In this document: positions 34,418 to 45,239 of the stretch, piece by piece
Numbering within the stretch: position 1 is the first letter of the stretch
Layout of the letters: every line of letters starts with the position of its first letter
Source: Triatoma infestans
Lineage: Eukaryota; Arthropoda; Insecta; Hemiptera; Reduviidae
Assembly (NCBI GenBank): GCA_011037195.1
Contig: JAAEAF010003518.1
Span: 97,908-161,907, forward strand
Length of the DNA stretch: 64,000 bases
Reading direction: 5' to 3'
Translations under genes and position numbers: made by a program
The notes under the pieces: model-generated
What the model was told of the DNA's origin: nothing
Database searches by the model: none
What the model saw: only the letters and a program-made list of their open reading frames with translations

Positions 34418-35961
34418 TACAATCTGCCCCACTGTCGCGGGATTTTCCTTTGGGTCTTCCTCTTGTTCTTTGTGGAACAGGATAGTCAGAAATGGGTTCC
34501 CCTTCTGACTCAGAGATATTAACTAATGTCGCCTTTTTTGAGGTGGTGATCGGCGGTTTGCCATAACAGTGTTATCACTAGGTTTCTTTCTGTTCCGCCT
34601 AGGGGATCTGCGTGAAGGACCAACCTTCATCCAAGCATCTCCAGTTTGTACAGATGGAGGTGGTTCCATCTTAGTGACACCCTCCATATGTAGGCAGGGT
34701 GTATTGTTTGATAGCCTTGCGGCTACCTCCGCCCTGAGATGGGCGTTTGGTTTAATGTGTGGGATTTCTCCCACTTTCACAATTTGATCCCTTAAATCCG
34801 GGAATGGGGTTTGAATGATTTTATCTAGGCTAGCTTTTTCTTGTCCAGCAGTAAAGTGAAAATTTGTGTTTTCGCCTTCTCTGCGAAAGTGGCCTGTGGC
34901 ATAACATAGGCTTTAGATTCTACTATCTCCCTTGCCTCATTGTATTGTAGCTGTTGCAAAGTCTTTACTCTTTGTATTTCCTTTTCTTTGATGAAAACCG
35001 GACATACGGCTGCTTTAGCATTGTGATTTCCTCCACAGTTAGGGCACTTAATTGGGGGGACGCATTCTCCTTCGTGGGTCTTTTAACCACACACACAAAC
35101 TGGTTCTGCTGCCTTGCACCTCTTCGAAGTGTGTCCATACTTTTGGCAATTGAAACATCGCATAGGCGATGGTATATATGGTCGGACTTTCAAATTATAA
35201 AATGCCGCGTCAATAGAAACTGGTGGTCTCGGTCTGTCGAAGGTAAGGACAAGAGACGCTGTATCTATTAGAGTTTCGCCTTGTCGTCTCTTGATTCTTC
35301 TTACCTCAACAACTCCTTGATCAGCCAAACCTTCCTTAATATCCTCTATGGTGCTATGTAGAAAATCTCTACAGGTGATGACACCTAGTGAGGAATTAAG
35401 TCGTTTATGTGGACTTACTTCAACCTCTATTTCACCAATTGATTTTATATTTTTTATTATCTCTGCTTGAGCATATGTTTCAGCCTCCACACATATAGAG
35501 CCGTCTGCTAGCTTTTTGACACTCTTCGCTTTTCCCATTATACTTTTCATACATTTGTTTAACTTAAAGGAGCAGCTGGTAGAGAAATTACCCTCTTTCT
35601 TCCTTATAAGAAAGTATCGTGCCCAATTGTCCTCCTCTAAATCAATGAACAATCTGTTGTCCTTCGCAGTGACTTTGTTATTGCTCTTTACTTTCTTCCG
35701 TGGAGGAGAAAGTGGAGCAAAAGGTTCCAATGTAATTGCGTGCTCTTTGGCCGCAGAAATTCCATTTTTATTCATGATGTCCTTTTCCATGCCTTGGTCA
35801 TTAGCCTCAATCGTTCCGGGAAGTAGGGTAGGAAACTGAGCAACACTCAGGGGTTCTGGGTGAGGAAATTGGGGTTGATTAGGGTTAATAAGGGTAAGGG
35901 ATTGGGTTATTAGGTTGTTGTTTGGGCCTTGCCCAGAGAAAGTAGTTTTAATATCCATCAT
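34418..35961 (-). pseudogene. LINE-B ORF1: gag-like RNA-binding protein with CCHC knuckles
   Basis: The frame starts with Met-Met-Asp at 35961. A proline-rich N-terminal part is followed by 'NRLFIDLEEDNWARYFLIRK', an RNA-binding-like fold, and then the knuckle CFNCQKYGHTSKRC near 35130. An in-frame TAA at about 35081 falls inside the second knuckle (VCVCG, stop, KTHEGEC), and CPNCGGNHNAKAAVCPV follows. A frameshift near 34850 leads to the basic C-terminal part (RTRGRPKGKSRDSG) that ends near 34418. The protein would coat element RNA. The stop and shift disable it. Confidence 0.8.
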
Positions 35962-36452
35962 AGGGTATCAAAAGAATTCGTCGTGGCACGTGGTCCCGCC
36001 TCCACGGACGCTCAAATGGACCCGATTACTCTCCGAGCAGACCATCACACCACGATATAGTCCGGTGCCTGGGATGACGACGTTCCGACACCCAAGAATC
36101 GACCCGCGCCCCCATGGCCCCCTTCCTGACCCTAGGAACCCACCTGAGGCGGAGTTCCCTAGCCTTCCTGGGGTCGGGCTATCCCCCAGGTAGGGCTCTC
36201 GGGTGAAGCCGAGGCCAAAGACATGTGTTGGGATTGGACGCCCGCAGGTCGTCGTCTCCCTCAATGCCCAGGACCCTCTTTTCCACCCTAGCCCCAAAGC
36301 CTCGTGCCGGCAAGCACGAGGGAGAGGTATTTATACTCTGAACTCTCAACGAGTGCGTGTCTTTGTTCATGCAGTGTGTGTAGTCGTCTGTGGAGTGTCG
36401 AGTGTTCAGGTGTATGTGGGTGTGTGTGGTGGGGAGCTCGAGTTTGCCTGTG

Positions 36453-36929
36453 TGTAATATTAATAATTTGTTAACAAAAATGACTAATAATCTATTAAGC
36501 AAGGATGTTGACAATGCTATTTCTTCTAATTTTAATAATTACTATCGCAATATTAGCACACTGGGTCATGGCGAGTCTTATTTATATTTAAGATGTCCTA
36601 TTGAATTTACTAGAGCTTTGTGTCAACTGAGAGTCATGTCCAAAAGATATATTAGTATTTCTGTGAAGGGCTTAGAAAGTCGGTTCAATCCGGAGGGTGG
36701 TTGCCCTGTCTGTCTCAAAGGCTCAAATGACCTCTTACATTTTATGCTCATATGCTCATTGTACAATTATTTTCGTACTAGATATTTAAGCTCCTACTTA
36801 TCTAATGAGATTGAGTTACAGTATGAATTCGAGAAGTTATTAGTAATTGATTCGGTGTGTAAATTGAAAAATATATATTATTATATTTCCAAGGCATTGA
36901 GATTGAGAGAATTTATTTTAAATTTGTGA
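36453..36929 (+). pseudogene. LINE-A ORF2 C terminus with Cys/His motif
   Basis: The frame resumes after LINE-B at the second copy of the duplicated target and stays open to a stop at 36927-36929. It shows 'YRNISTLGHGESYLYLRCPI', 'LCQLRVMSKRYISISVKGLE' and the terminal CPVCLKGSNDLLHFMLIC, a Cys-x2-Cys...His-x4-Cys motif like the one in LINE-1. One base in the A run before the target duplication puts it out of frame with the part before LINE-B. Confidence 0.8.
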
Positions 36930-37689
36930 TATCAAAGGTAACTGTAAATATTATTTCTATTTTTGTACTTTTTGACAGTTTATCTTATATTTCTATATGT
37001 AGTAAGCTGTAGCTAATGATAGCAGTTTTTTTTTGTTTTTCTCTTTGTCTCTTTTTTTTAACCAATTCATCTAATTGTCCAATATATTTGAGCTCGAATT
37101 AATCAATTATTATGTACAGTTGATATTATTACGAATTTCCTTTGATTAAAATGTATTATTTTTTTATTTCTGATATCATTATTGACTGTCATTTCATAAC
37201 TTATATACAGCTCTCTATCTCTTATTTTGGAGTGAATTTTTCTTATAGTAATAATTTTATTTATTTAGAAGTAAGTTTCATTTTTTTTTAGCTTTTTGTT
37301 TCCTCTTCATTATTTACTCAATTTTCATCTTTCCTTTTCTTCAATCATTTTGATTATGTAAATTAATATTATTACTATTATTGTAATTTCTGTAATTGTA
37401 ATTAGTGTAATTTGTACAAGGAATTTATTTTAGTTAATTAGTTATAATTTTTGGAATGCAGTTAGAATTCGATTGTATTTATTCAGTGTATGTCCAGTTT
37501 GAAAAGCCAACTCACTTGCTTAACAGGCTCATTTGTAACCTTATAGCAAATAAAGTTTGATTTGATTTGATTTGATTTATTATCCACAAACAGAGGAATA
37601 TGACAAGTAGGTTTGCTTATATACCATAGTTTTCAACTACTAAGCTACTTCTTATGGCTATAGCTACATATCCGGCTTCAACAGTTAAT

Positions 37690-37986
37690 TGTTACAGTCG
37701 GTTTTCTTTGACTGCGACCTGAACGATAATCTTTTGGAGGGATATGCTGCGGATGCCTTCACCGGTGGCATGAAGAATCCCGAATTAAACCAGGCTATCA
37801 AGTTGGCCAGATCAAGGACGATCGGGGAGGCGCAGGCAAGAGCTTTAGAATTTGAGGCTGTAAAAAAGGTAAGACAGACTTATGTGAAGCCATCTGTGGG
37901 GAAAATTGAAGACATTGTGGAGCGGTTTGTGGAGTGTTTGGTTCGGGAACTGGTCAGGAACGCAAGTACAGACTTTAAACAGTCTT
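37690..37986 (+). pseudogene. gypsy gag fragment (capsid C-terminal region)
   Basis: An open frame reads 'DAFTGGMKNPELNQAIKLAR' and RTIGEAQARALEFEAVK, the typical gypsy-type gag segment before the nucleocapsid (Phe-x-x-Gly-x-x-x-Pro-Glu, then Ala-Arg-Ala-Leu-Glu-Phe-Glu). The frame stays open to the LOA insertion point. On the other side the next residues, in the same phase after the 12-bp duplication, begin the Cys/His knuckle. The gag start is missing. Confidence 0.75.
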
Positions 37987-38404
37987 GGCGCCAAGGAGTC
38001 TTCTCTTTTTTAATGTGGGAAGCTCCAGGGTGAATAGAAGGCTTCACCTCCGAGCGCAGCATTAAGTTATACTGCACCCTTCTCGAGGTGGCTCCGTTTA
38101 AAACCAAACTCGGCGGCTCTAGACCTGGACGTCGATAAAAGTCCCCGGCGGAACTTGGGTGTACCCGCTGGTCATCTGAGGTGGTGCCCCCAGGGGCAGC
38201 TTCAGAGACACACCCCCCTAAAACAGGGTGTTATGCGTACCGTGCCCATGTAGGTTTGCAGCCAGGGGGTAATACAGGCTGTAGTATAACGGTGCCTTCC
38301 TGAAACCGGGCCGCATCAGGGAGTAATAAATGGCCTTGCTGTATCATGCGGGGCTCTGGTGCAGTTGACCGATGAGAAACCCTAGCTGTACGTGGGAATG
38401 ATCC

Positions 38405-39100
38405 ATGAAGAGAACCAAAACATCTAAATTCGAAACCAGGCGGGTAGCTACCGCCACTTTACAACCTGCGGCCCAAACCACAAAGGAGCGCGCTCCCAGT
38501 GGAATGGGCATGCGGGGCATGCCTCGCATTAGCGAGGCGAGTACTTCTCGTCAAGCTGAGCAGGTTCAAGTAAGTAAGCGGGTGGATACCGCGATTGTAA
38601 CAATGGAACCTCAGGTATCCAAGGAGCAAGCTCCTGGTGGGGGTGAAGCTGGCAGTAGGCCTATTACTAGCGGTGGCGGGGAGGCTCCCGCTCATCCTTC
38701 TGGTGCGGTAGGGAAAGAGGAGGCACCGGGTCGGAAAAGGAGCGGGAGGAAGAGGACGTTACCGCCACCGCCCCCAGGGCAACCGGGGGCGATAGATGAC
38801 CCTCTGAGGAGAGGCCTCAGTGGTGCAGGCGTTCGGTGGTATCTCCGCGCGCTTGCTGGGGGCATGACCTCCCAGGAAGCAAGAGCGGAGGCCGAGAAGC
38901 ACAGAGCACAGCGGGTGAGCAGTAGCCCACCTCAGCGTGCTCATGGTAAGCGGGAGAGATATATAAACCTCCCGAAAGGAAAGACATTAAAAGAAGAAGG
39001 GTGGTACCTTCTGGCAGTACACATCCCGGGACTTCCTCGGGGGCCAACCCAAGCCTTTGCTGACCTGGCACCAGCTATGCCGGTGCAGTACAGGCGATGA
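38405..39100 (+). CDS. LOA-like ORF1, first frame (basic, Pro/Gly-rich)
   Basis: A 231-codon frame begins 'MKRTKTSKFETRRVATATLQ' and is rich in Arg, Gly, Pro and Ser, with the basic runs KRSGRKRTLPPPPPGQPG and HGKRERY. I see no zinc knuckle. The part 'RRGLSGAGVRWYLRALAGGM' looks structured. Its stop TGA overlaps the ATG of the next frame (ATGA at 39097-39100). It is probably the N-terminal half of a LINE RNA-binding protein, cut off either by a frameshift or by true stop/restart coupling. No in-frame stop interrupts it. Confidence 0.6.
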   Translation: MKRTKTSKFETRRVATATLQPAAQTTKERAPSGMGMRGMPRISEASTSRQAEQVQVSKRVDTAIVTMEPQVSKEQAPGGGEAGSRPITSGGGEAPAHPSGAVGKEEAPGRKRSGRKRTLPPPPPGQPGAIDDPLRRGLSGAGVRWYLRALAGGMTSQEARAEAEKHRAQRVSSSPPQRAHGKRERYINLPKGKTLKEEGWYLLAVHIPGLPRGPTQAFADLAPAMPVQYRR

Positions 39101-39840
39101 GGGTTGGGGTGATGCCTCGAGGTTTCCCGGATGTGATACTCAGTGCTGAGGAGTTATCAGCACTGGAGGATGCTATTGTGGAGGAAATAGCCCTTGGATG
39201 GGAGCATAAGCTCCAATTTGAGGGCATACATTTTCGTCCAGGGATGCTGTGGCTAGACTGCTTTGATCAGCACACGGCGGACTGGCTGCAGAGCAGGGTA
39301 TCAACCCTGAGTACTTGGACGGGAGTGGAGTTGATGGCGTGCTCGGGAGAGGATTTCCCGAAGATGCACACCATCACTACCTTCTTTCCAAGGAGTGCGG
39401 AGAAGGGCATCAAGAAGGTCTTGGCCTTGGTGGATGCCCAGAACGTGGGAGTAAACACGAAGATCTGGAAGATCCTCGTGTGTAAAGAGGAGAATGGAGG
39501 CCTCTTGATGACCGCCGCGATCGACGATCAGTCGTTCGAGGCGGTCAGGAGGGGAGGAGGAACCATCCGATTTCGGTTTGGGAAGCTCCCCATTAGAGGC
39601 TGGAAGAAGCTGGAGGGTGAAGGGGATGATAAGGAGCAGCAAGCTCCTTTGTCCTCTACTCCAGCGGAGGAGCCGCCGAGGGAGAGTTTATCCCCGGGGC
39701 TCGAGTACGATTCTCAGCGACGGGAGAGCCTGGGAGACATGGGAGCAATGGATCTCTCAGCCCTCCGGGCAAGCCTCTCGGTCGAGGAGGAGGAGAAGCT
39801 CCTGGGGGAGGAGGGGGGTGCTCCTCCCACCCCCCTATGA
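39097..39840 (+). CDS. LOA-like ORF1, second frame (DUF4780-like domain)
   Basis: A 247-codon frame has LSAEELSALEDAIVEEIALG at the start, then 'GIHFRPGMLWLDCFDQHTAD', a 'W...IL' block near residue 125, and ALVDAQNVGVNTKIWKILVC. This order resembles the DUF4780 domain common in ORF1 of arthropod LINEs. The tail is Glu/Gly-rich. It overlaps the frame before it by four bases and ends just before the endonuclease start at 39860. The domain assignment is by eye. Confidence 0.6.
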   Translation: MRVGVMPRGFPDVILSAEELSALEDAIVEEIALGWEHKLQFEGIHFRPGMLWLDCFDQHTADWLQSRVSTLSTWTGVELMACSGEDFPKMHTITTFFPRSAEKGIKKVLALVDAQNVGVNTKIWKILVCKEENGGLLMTAAIDDQSFEAVRRGGGTIRFRFGKLPIRGWKKLEGEGDDKEQQAPLSSTPAEEPPRESLSPGLEYDSQRRESLGDMGAMDLSALRASLSVEEEEKLLGEEGGAPPTPL

Positions 39841-39859
39841 GCAAGCACCCTTCGGAATG

Positions 39860-42800
39860 AGTACCGGGGTAGCCCAGGCAAACCTACACCATGCAAAGGG
39901 GGCATCGACCACCATTGCGAGGCTGTTCGCCAAAAGGCTACTTAGCCTGGTGCTGATTCAGGAGCCGTGGACAGTCAAAGGACGGATTTGTGGACTGTCA
40001 GGTAAGTACAGTAAAGTAGTATGGGATGCTAAAAGTGAAAATCCTAGGGCCTGCATCCTGATCAGAAATAATATTAATTACACATGTTTTTCAGAATTTA
40101 CGACGCGGGATCTGGTATCCATTTTGGCCCACTTGAATTATGGAGGTAACAACCGCGCCGTTGTGATAGCATCCAGTTACTTCGCTGGGGACAGGGATGT
40201 ACCGCCGGCGGAGGTTCAGAGGTTGGTAGAATACTGCCGGGAGCGGAAGCTGCCTTTCCTCATTGGATGCGATGCGAACGCCCACAACAGAGTGTGGGGG
40301 AGCAGAAGTAACAACAGAAGAGGTGAGTACCTTTTAGAGTTTATCCTCCAATATAACCTAGATATTTTTAACGTCGGGGCGTCACCTACGTTCGTAACTA
40401 GGGCAAGGCAGGAGGTTCTGGATATTACCTTTGGTAGTCCTAGCATCGGGCAGTTTGTCGGGAGCTGGGAAGTCTCGGATGAGCCTTCCCTTTCAGATCA
40501 TCGAATTATTACATTCAGTCTGGAGGGGTTTGGCGATGGGGGGGCAGAGTGGAGAAACCCCAGACGTACGAATTGGGAGGAATTTGTCACCAATTTGAGC
40601 TGCGCTCTAAATCGTACCGGCACTGCGAGGGCGCCGCAGTGTCGTTTGGAGCTGGAGCATAGGGTAGAGGAACTGAATGAGGCGCTGGTAGGCGCCTTTG
40701 AAGACAGTTGCCCCGTGAGTAGACTCCGGTGCTGTAAGGACGTCCCCTGGTGGAGCAGAGAGCTGTCAAATCTAAGATCCAAAGTGCGCAAGCTCTTCAA
40801 TGGGGCCAAGCGCACTGGGGATTGGCAGAGCCACACGCGGGCGCTTACTACCTACAACAAGGAGATTAGAAAAGCTAAAAGAACTAGTTACAAGAAATTC
40901 TGTGAGGACATCAGCTCCGCACCCGTGGCAGCCAGATTGCATAAGGCAATGGCCAAACACGGTTTTGGAGCATTGATGTCACTCAAAAGACCTGATGGCA
41001 GCTATACGCAGGATGGGGAGCAACGTGCTCTTCTCCTGCTGGAGACCCACTTTCCGGGGAGTCTGCCACCAGAGGATGGTACTGACACGATAGGGCCCAG
41101 CAGACCGGTAAGGGATGACTGGGAGGTGGCGAGAACCATCTGCACGCCACTAAGAATAGAATGGGCAATAAATAAGTTTCAGCCCTTCAAGTCGCCTGGT
41201 GTGGATGAGGTTTTCCCGGCCCTCCTACAAAAGGGCCTAAGGAGGTTCTTCCACACTTGGTTAAGATCTTTCGGAGCAGTTTGGCACTCGGGTATATACC
41301 GAGGCCGTGGAGAAGGGCTAGGGTGGTCTTTATCCCCAAGGTTGGGAAAAGGGATGCCACCTTGCCCAAATCCTTCAGGCCTATCTGCCTTACGTCTTTT
41401 CTTTTAAAGACTATGGAGAAGGCCGTGGATAATTATATCAGGACAGGTGTTCTGGAGAGGGTGCCCTTGCACCCCTGTCAGCACGCATATCGAGCGGGAA
41501 GGGCGACGGATACCGCTCTATATCGGCTGACAGATGTAATCCAGAGGACCCTAGATGTTAAGGAAACGGCCATCTGTGCCTTTTTGGACATAGAAGGCGC
41601 GTTTGACAATACTTCCCATGAGGCGGTTGGCAGAGCCCTTGTTAGAAGGGGGGTGGATGGAACAACCGCCAGATGGATGATGGAAATGTTGTCTACAAGA
41701 ACGGTAGAGACTGTGGTGGGCTCACGGACCATCCGCTCCGCACTACTCGTGGCTGTCCGCAAGGGGGGGTTTTGTCACCCCTAATGTGGAGCCTGGTGGT
41801 GGATGAGCTCCTCTACAAACTGACGGACGTCGGCATAGCCTGTCAGGGATATGCTGACGACGTCGTCATTATTGCTAGAGGAAAGTTTGAAGAAACCCTA
41901 TGTGACATAATACAGAGGGGTCTAGATATCACTAGCGGGTGGTGTGTCTCAGTGGGGTTGTAGGTTAATCCAACGAAAACCACTGTGATACCCTTCATTA
42001 GGAAGAGAACACTCCCACGCCTGAAAAATATCTGGCTAGCCGGAGAAGAAGTAGGGTGGGAAAAGGAGGTTAAGTACCTAGGGGTGACTTTTGATAGTAA
42101 ACTCCTATGGAAGAAACACATTGAATCAACTGTTAATAAGGCCACTGGCGCCCTCATGATATGTAGGAGGATGGCGGGCAAATCCTGGGGATGCCCCCCG
42201 AGAATCCTACGGTGGATGTACACCATGATGGTGAGACCAGTTATCACCTATGGCGCGGTGGCTTGGTTTGGAAAGACCAAAGAAGTATCGGTCAGGAGAA
42301 CTCTTGACAAGGTACAGCGGCTCGCATGCTTGTGCATGACGGGGGCTATGAGGACTTGCCCCACCGCCGGGATGGAGGTTATCCTCAATCTGTCACCTTT
42401 GCACCTAGTGGTGGAAAGGGCGGCGAAGGGGGCCCTTTTTAGGATCTCTAGGGGTGGTGCAGAAGTGGAGGGAGGGCTGGGGGTTAGAGAGTTGGTATTC
42501 TCACCTTTGGACTCCCTCATCTGGCACCTCCCTAGGGATGGTATGTTTAAGAAGTATAGCTTCACAAAAAATTTTTCGTCGAAGCAGGGCACCAAAAGTG
42601 AGTGGAGCGAAGGATCCGCTCTGTTGGCATTAAGGAACATGCCATAAAATGGTATACTGATGGGTCGAAGACCCTCGATGGGACTGGGGCAGGGGTGGTT
42701 GGTCCAAGGATCAAGCACTCGGAACCCATGGGTAAATTTCCCAGCATCTTTCAGGCGGAGATATACGCTATTGGAAGATGCGTTCAATTTAACCTCGATA

Positions 42801-43468
42801 GGGAATATAGGAATCGGGAGATTGTAATCCTTTCCGATAGCCAAGCAGCCATTAGAGCTCTGGGTGCACCAGTTATTAACTCTAAAATGGTTTGGGAATG
42901 CCTAGATAAACTAAACGATCTGGGCAGCAGGAACAAAGTCGCACTTTGGTGGGTGCCGGGGCATTGAAGGGAATGAGACGGCCGACTCCCTGGCCAAGAT
43001 AGGCGCTATGACACCACTTTTGGGGCCGGAACCTTTTTGTGGGATTAGCGACCAGTGTCTGTTAGAGGAACTTAAGAAGGAGGAGGAGACGAAGAGATCT
43101 CAACTCTGGTACTCCCTCCCCAGGTTGCGGCAGGCCAAGATCTGCTTGGGAAATTATAACCAACGGAGGTCGGAGGCCTGCATTGGATTGAGTAAGAACA
43201 AGCTCCGCGTACTTACGGGTTTCTTCACGGGGCATTGCCGACTTAGAGGACACCTGGCAAGCTGGGCTTGGAAAGTGACAGCTCATGCAGATTCTGTGGG
43301 GAGTTGGAGGAAACTCCAATACAGCTCCTAACAGACTGCGAGGCTGCCACTCAGAGAAGGTTCAGGAACCTGGGTAGCTACCAGGTGGAGGAGGGGGATA
43401 TACCCTCTCTAGAGCCCGTCAGGGTATTAGGATTCCTCAGGGACCTCAACCTGATGGAGATATTGTAG
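39860..43468 (+). pseudogene. LOA-like ORF2: endonuclease, reverse transcriptase, RNase H
   Basis: Endonuclease 39860-40540 (QANLHHAKGAS, LIQEPWTVKG, GCDANAHNRVWGS, SLSDHRII) lies in one open frame that runs on to about 41290. RT follows: 'FKSPGVDEVFPALLQKG', then after a frameshift 'RRARVVFIPKVGKRDATLPK', 'AFLDIEGAFDNTSHEAVGRA', 'TRGCPQGGVLSPLMWSLVVD' and GYADDVVIIARG (41850). RNase H at 42640-43000 has YTDGSKTLDGTGAG, AEIYAIGRCVQ, LSDSQAAIRALG and WWVPGH. A Cys/His end, 'CRFCGELEETPIQLLTDCEA', comes before a stop at 43466. Frameshifts near 41.3, 41.75, 41.97, 42.6, 42.97 and 43.26 kb make it inactive. Confidence 0.85.
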
Positions 43469-43604
43469 AACGCATGTTCAATTGGGCATCCGTTCGGGTG
43501 CTATGGGCAAGCCTGTGGCACCCAGGGGGGCATAGCACAATAGACCTGCTCAAGGTCGCAGTGCGTTGGCCCCCCCGATAAAAAAAAAAAAATAATAATT
43601 AAAC

Positions 43605-44250
43605 AGTCTTTAAAATGTTTTAACTGCCAGGAATTTGGACATTTTAAGAGAGAGTGCAATCCCCCTCTTAGCAAGAAACAGAGCAAAAGGGCGAAGATAA
43701 TCAGGAAAACTTCGAGGACCTGGCTTTGAGCGGCGGAAGCCGGCTCGTCTCTCTTATGCCCCAGCACAGTTAAAGGTTCCACGGCTGAAATGCGACGACA
43801 CTGGCCTATTACTGGAAGAAAGGTTGCGGGTAAAGCCTGCCAGATGGTCGTAGACACTGGAACCACCCACACTATCGTCAGGAAAGGTTTACTACTGAAG
43901 TGGAATTTAAGAACTCTTTCGAGAGGTTATCTAATCGTAACGGCCAATTGGGAGAGCATGGATGTCGTGGGAGAAACCCAGGTCACCATGTTTTTGTGGC
44001 AGATATTGAGGATCCAGTCATACTGGGGATGGATTTTATGAAGGCCCATAAAGTCATCCTGAATTTTGATGAGAGATCTATGCGAATAGGGAACGAGGAG
44101 ACCGTTCTAAAGATATGTAAAGAAGCTGATGGAGTGAACGGATCGCCACGGAGTGAACCTATAGCCGCCGTCGCATTGGAGGAAAAACCAGGAGGGTTAC
44201 TGGGAGTATTAGAGCCGACTCCGCAACTCGACACGGCATTCTAGTAGGAC
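43605..44250 (+). pseudogene. gypsy nucleocapsid knuckle and protease remnant
   Basis: A CCHC knuckle, CFNCQEFGHFKREC (about 43617-43660), is followed after a stop (43727-43729) and frameshifts by an aspartic protease: VDTGTTHTIVRKG with the DTG catalytic triad near 43855, and an 'IEDPVILGMDFMKAHKVILN' block near 44010-44060, the Ile-Leu-Gly-x-Asp motif of retroviral-type proteases. The frames shift at about 43900. Confidence 0.75.
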
Positions 44251-44549
44251 GGACGCTTATCTCAGCTAAAACTAATAAAATACCGGCTAGACTTTTGAAT
44301 ACTAAGGATTTCGTCCAAAAGCTGTAGAAGGGAACGATCATAGGCAGGTGTGAAGAGGTCAAGATGATAACCGCTTCTGAGACTGTCAGCGCAGATCTAG
44401 CTGAGCGGCAACAGTTCAGATCTAATCTGAACCAAAATTCAGAGTAATGAACGAGTTCATAAAAAGTGCAGTTGCCGATTTGAAGCCTGAGGACAGGAAA
44501 CCGGCCGAAGAGCTGCTATGAAAATTCCAACAAGTATTTTTTTGCAGCG

Positions 44550-45183
44550 ACAAAGATCTTGGAAGGACGGAGACGGTGTAACACCGAATCAATACGGGCG
44601 ATCATCCACCCATCAAGCGAAGGATTCCCCTGGCCAAGCAACAGGAAGTTGACCAGATGTTAGACGACAAGAAGACACAAGGCGTTATCCAATCCTCCAG
44701 CAGCCCTTGGGCCTCTCCCGTTGTGTTGATCAAGAAGAAGGACGGATCGACAAGATTTTGTGTCGATTACCGCAAGCTTAATGACATCACGAAGACAGAC
44801 AGCTATCCCTTGCCACGAATAGACGACACTCTGGACACCTTAGCGGAGGCCAAATGGTTCTCGACTTTGGACTTAAAGAGGGGTACTGGCAAGTGGAGGT
44901 ACATTGAGAGGATCGCGAGAAGACAGCTTTTTCCACAGGTACAGGACTATGGCAGTTCAACGTGATGCCATTCGGACTTTGCAATGTTTCGTCTACTTTC
45001 GAGAGGCTGATGGATACAACTCTGAGAGGGTTACATTGGCGGAACTGCCTGATTTACCTAGATGACGTTGTCATCTTTAGCAAAACCTTGAAGGAACACC
45101 TCAGGCACTTAAAAGAGGTCTTGGAAAAATTGTCCGGCGTTGGCTTGAAGCTTAGTCTGAAAAACGGATTCGCTTACCGTTAA
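44550..45183 (+). pseudogene. gypsy reverse transcriptase fragment
   Basis: It contains DDKKTQGVIQSSSSPWASPV, RFCVDYRKLNDITKTDSYPL, 'STLDLK' and, after a frameshift near 44880-44960, MPFGLCNVSSTFERLMDTTL and YLDDVVIFSKT with the YLDD catalytic box (about 45055). These are standard Ty3/gypsy RT blocks. The copy breaks after 'VGLKLSLKN', where the connection and RNase H domains should follow. They are missing. Confidence 0.85.
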
Positions 45184-45239
45184 AGATGGCGTATTGCTGC
45201 GGATCTGGGAAAGCGCAGATGGCAAAGACAAAAGGAATC

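Larger units (their letters stand above)
29749..36452 (-). mobile_element. LINE-B: near full-length I-clade-like LINE with RNase H
   Basis: It lies on the minus strand with 5' end at 36452 and a poly-A tail (plus-strand poly-T 29749-29766). TGTAATATTAAT at 29737-29748 and 36453-36464 is the 12-bp target-site duplication. It contains a 5' UTR (35962-36452), ORF1 (34418-35961), ORF2 (30486-34150) and a 3' UTR of about 735 bp. An RNase H domain with zinc-knuckle ORF1 points to the I group. Only a few stops and frameshifts have built up, so it is the younger of the two LINEs. Confidence 0.9.
28823..37576 (+). mobile_element. LINE-A: 5'-truncated CR1/Jockey-group LINE, split by LINE-B
   Basis: Its RT part runs 28823-29748 and its C-terminal part plus 3' UTR 36453-37576. 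It ends with AATAAAG and a (TTTGA)n tail at 37550-37576. TTATTATCCACAAAC occurs at 28808-28822 and 37577-37591, a clean 15-bp target-site duplication that fixes both ends. Between 29749 and 36452 lies LINE-B. Without LINE-B the element is about 2.05 kb, a normal 5'-truncated LINE. Confidence 0.9.
37987..43598 (+). mobile_element. LOA-like LINE inserted in the gypsy element
   Basis: TTAAACAGTCTT at 37975-37986 and 43599-43610 is the 12-bp target-site duplication. The element has a GC-rich 5' UTR (37987-38404), ORF1 in two overlapping frames, an ORF2 with endonuclease, RT and RNase H, and a 3' end 'ccccccgataaaaaaa'. Its GC content is visibly higher than its surroundings, so it keeps the composition of its own lineage. 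RNase H and the ORF1 domain favour the LOA group. Confidence 0.85.
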
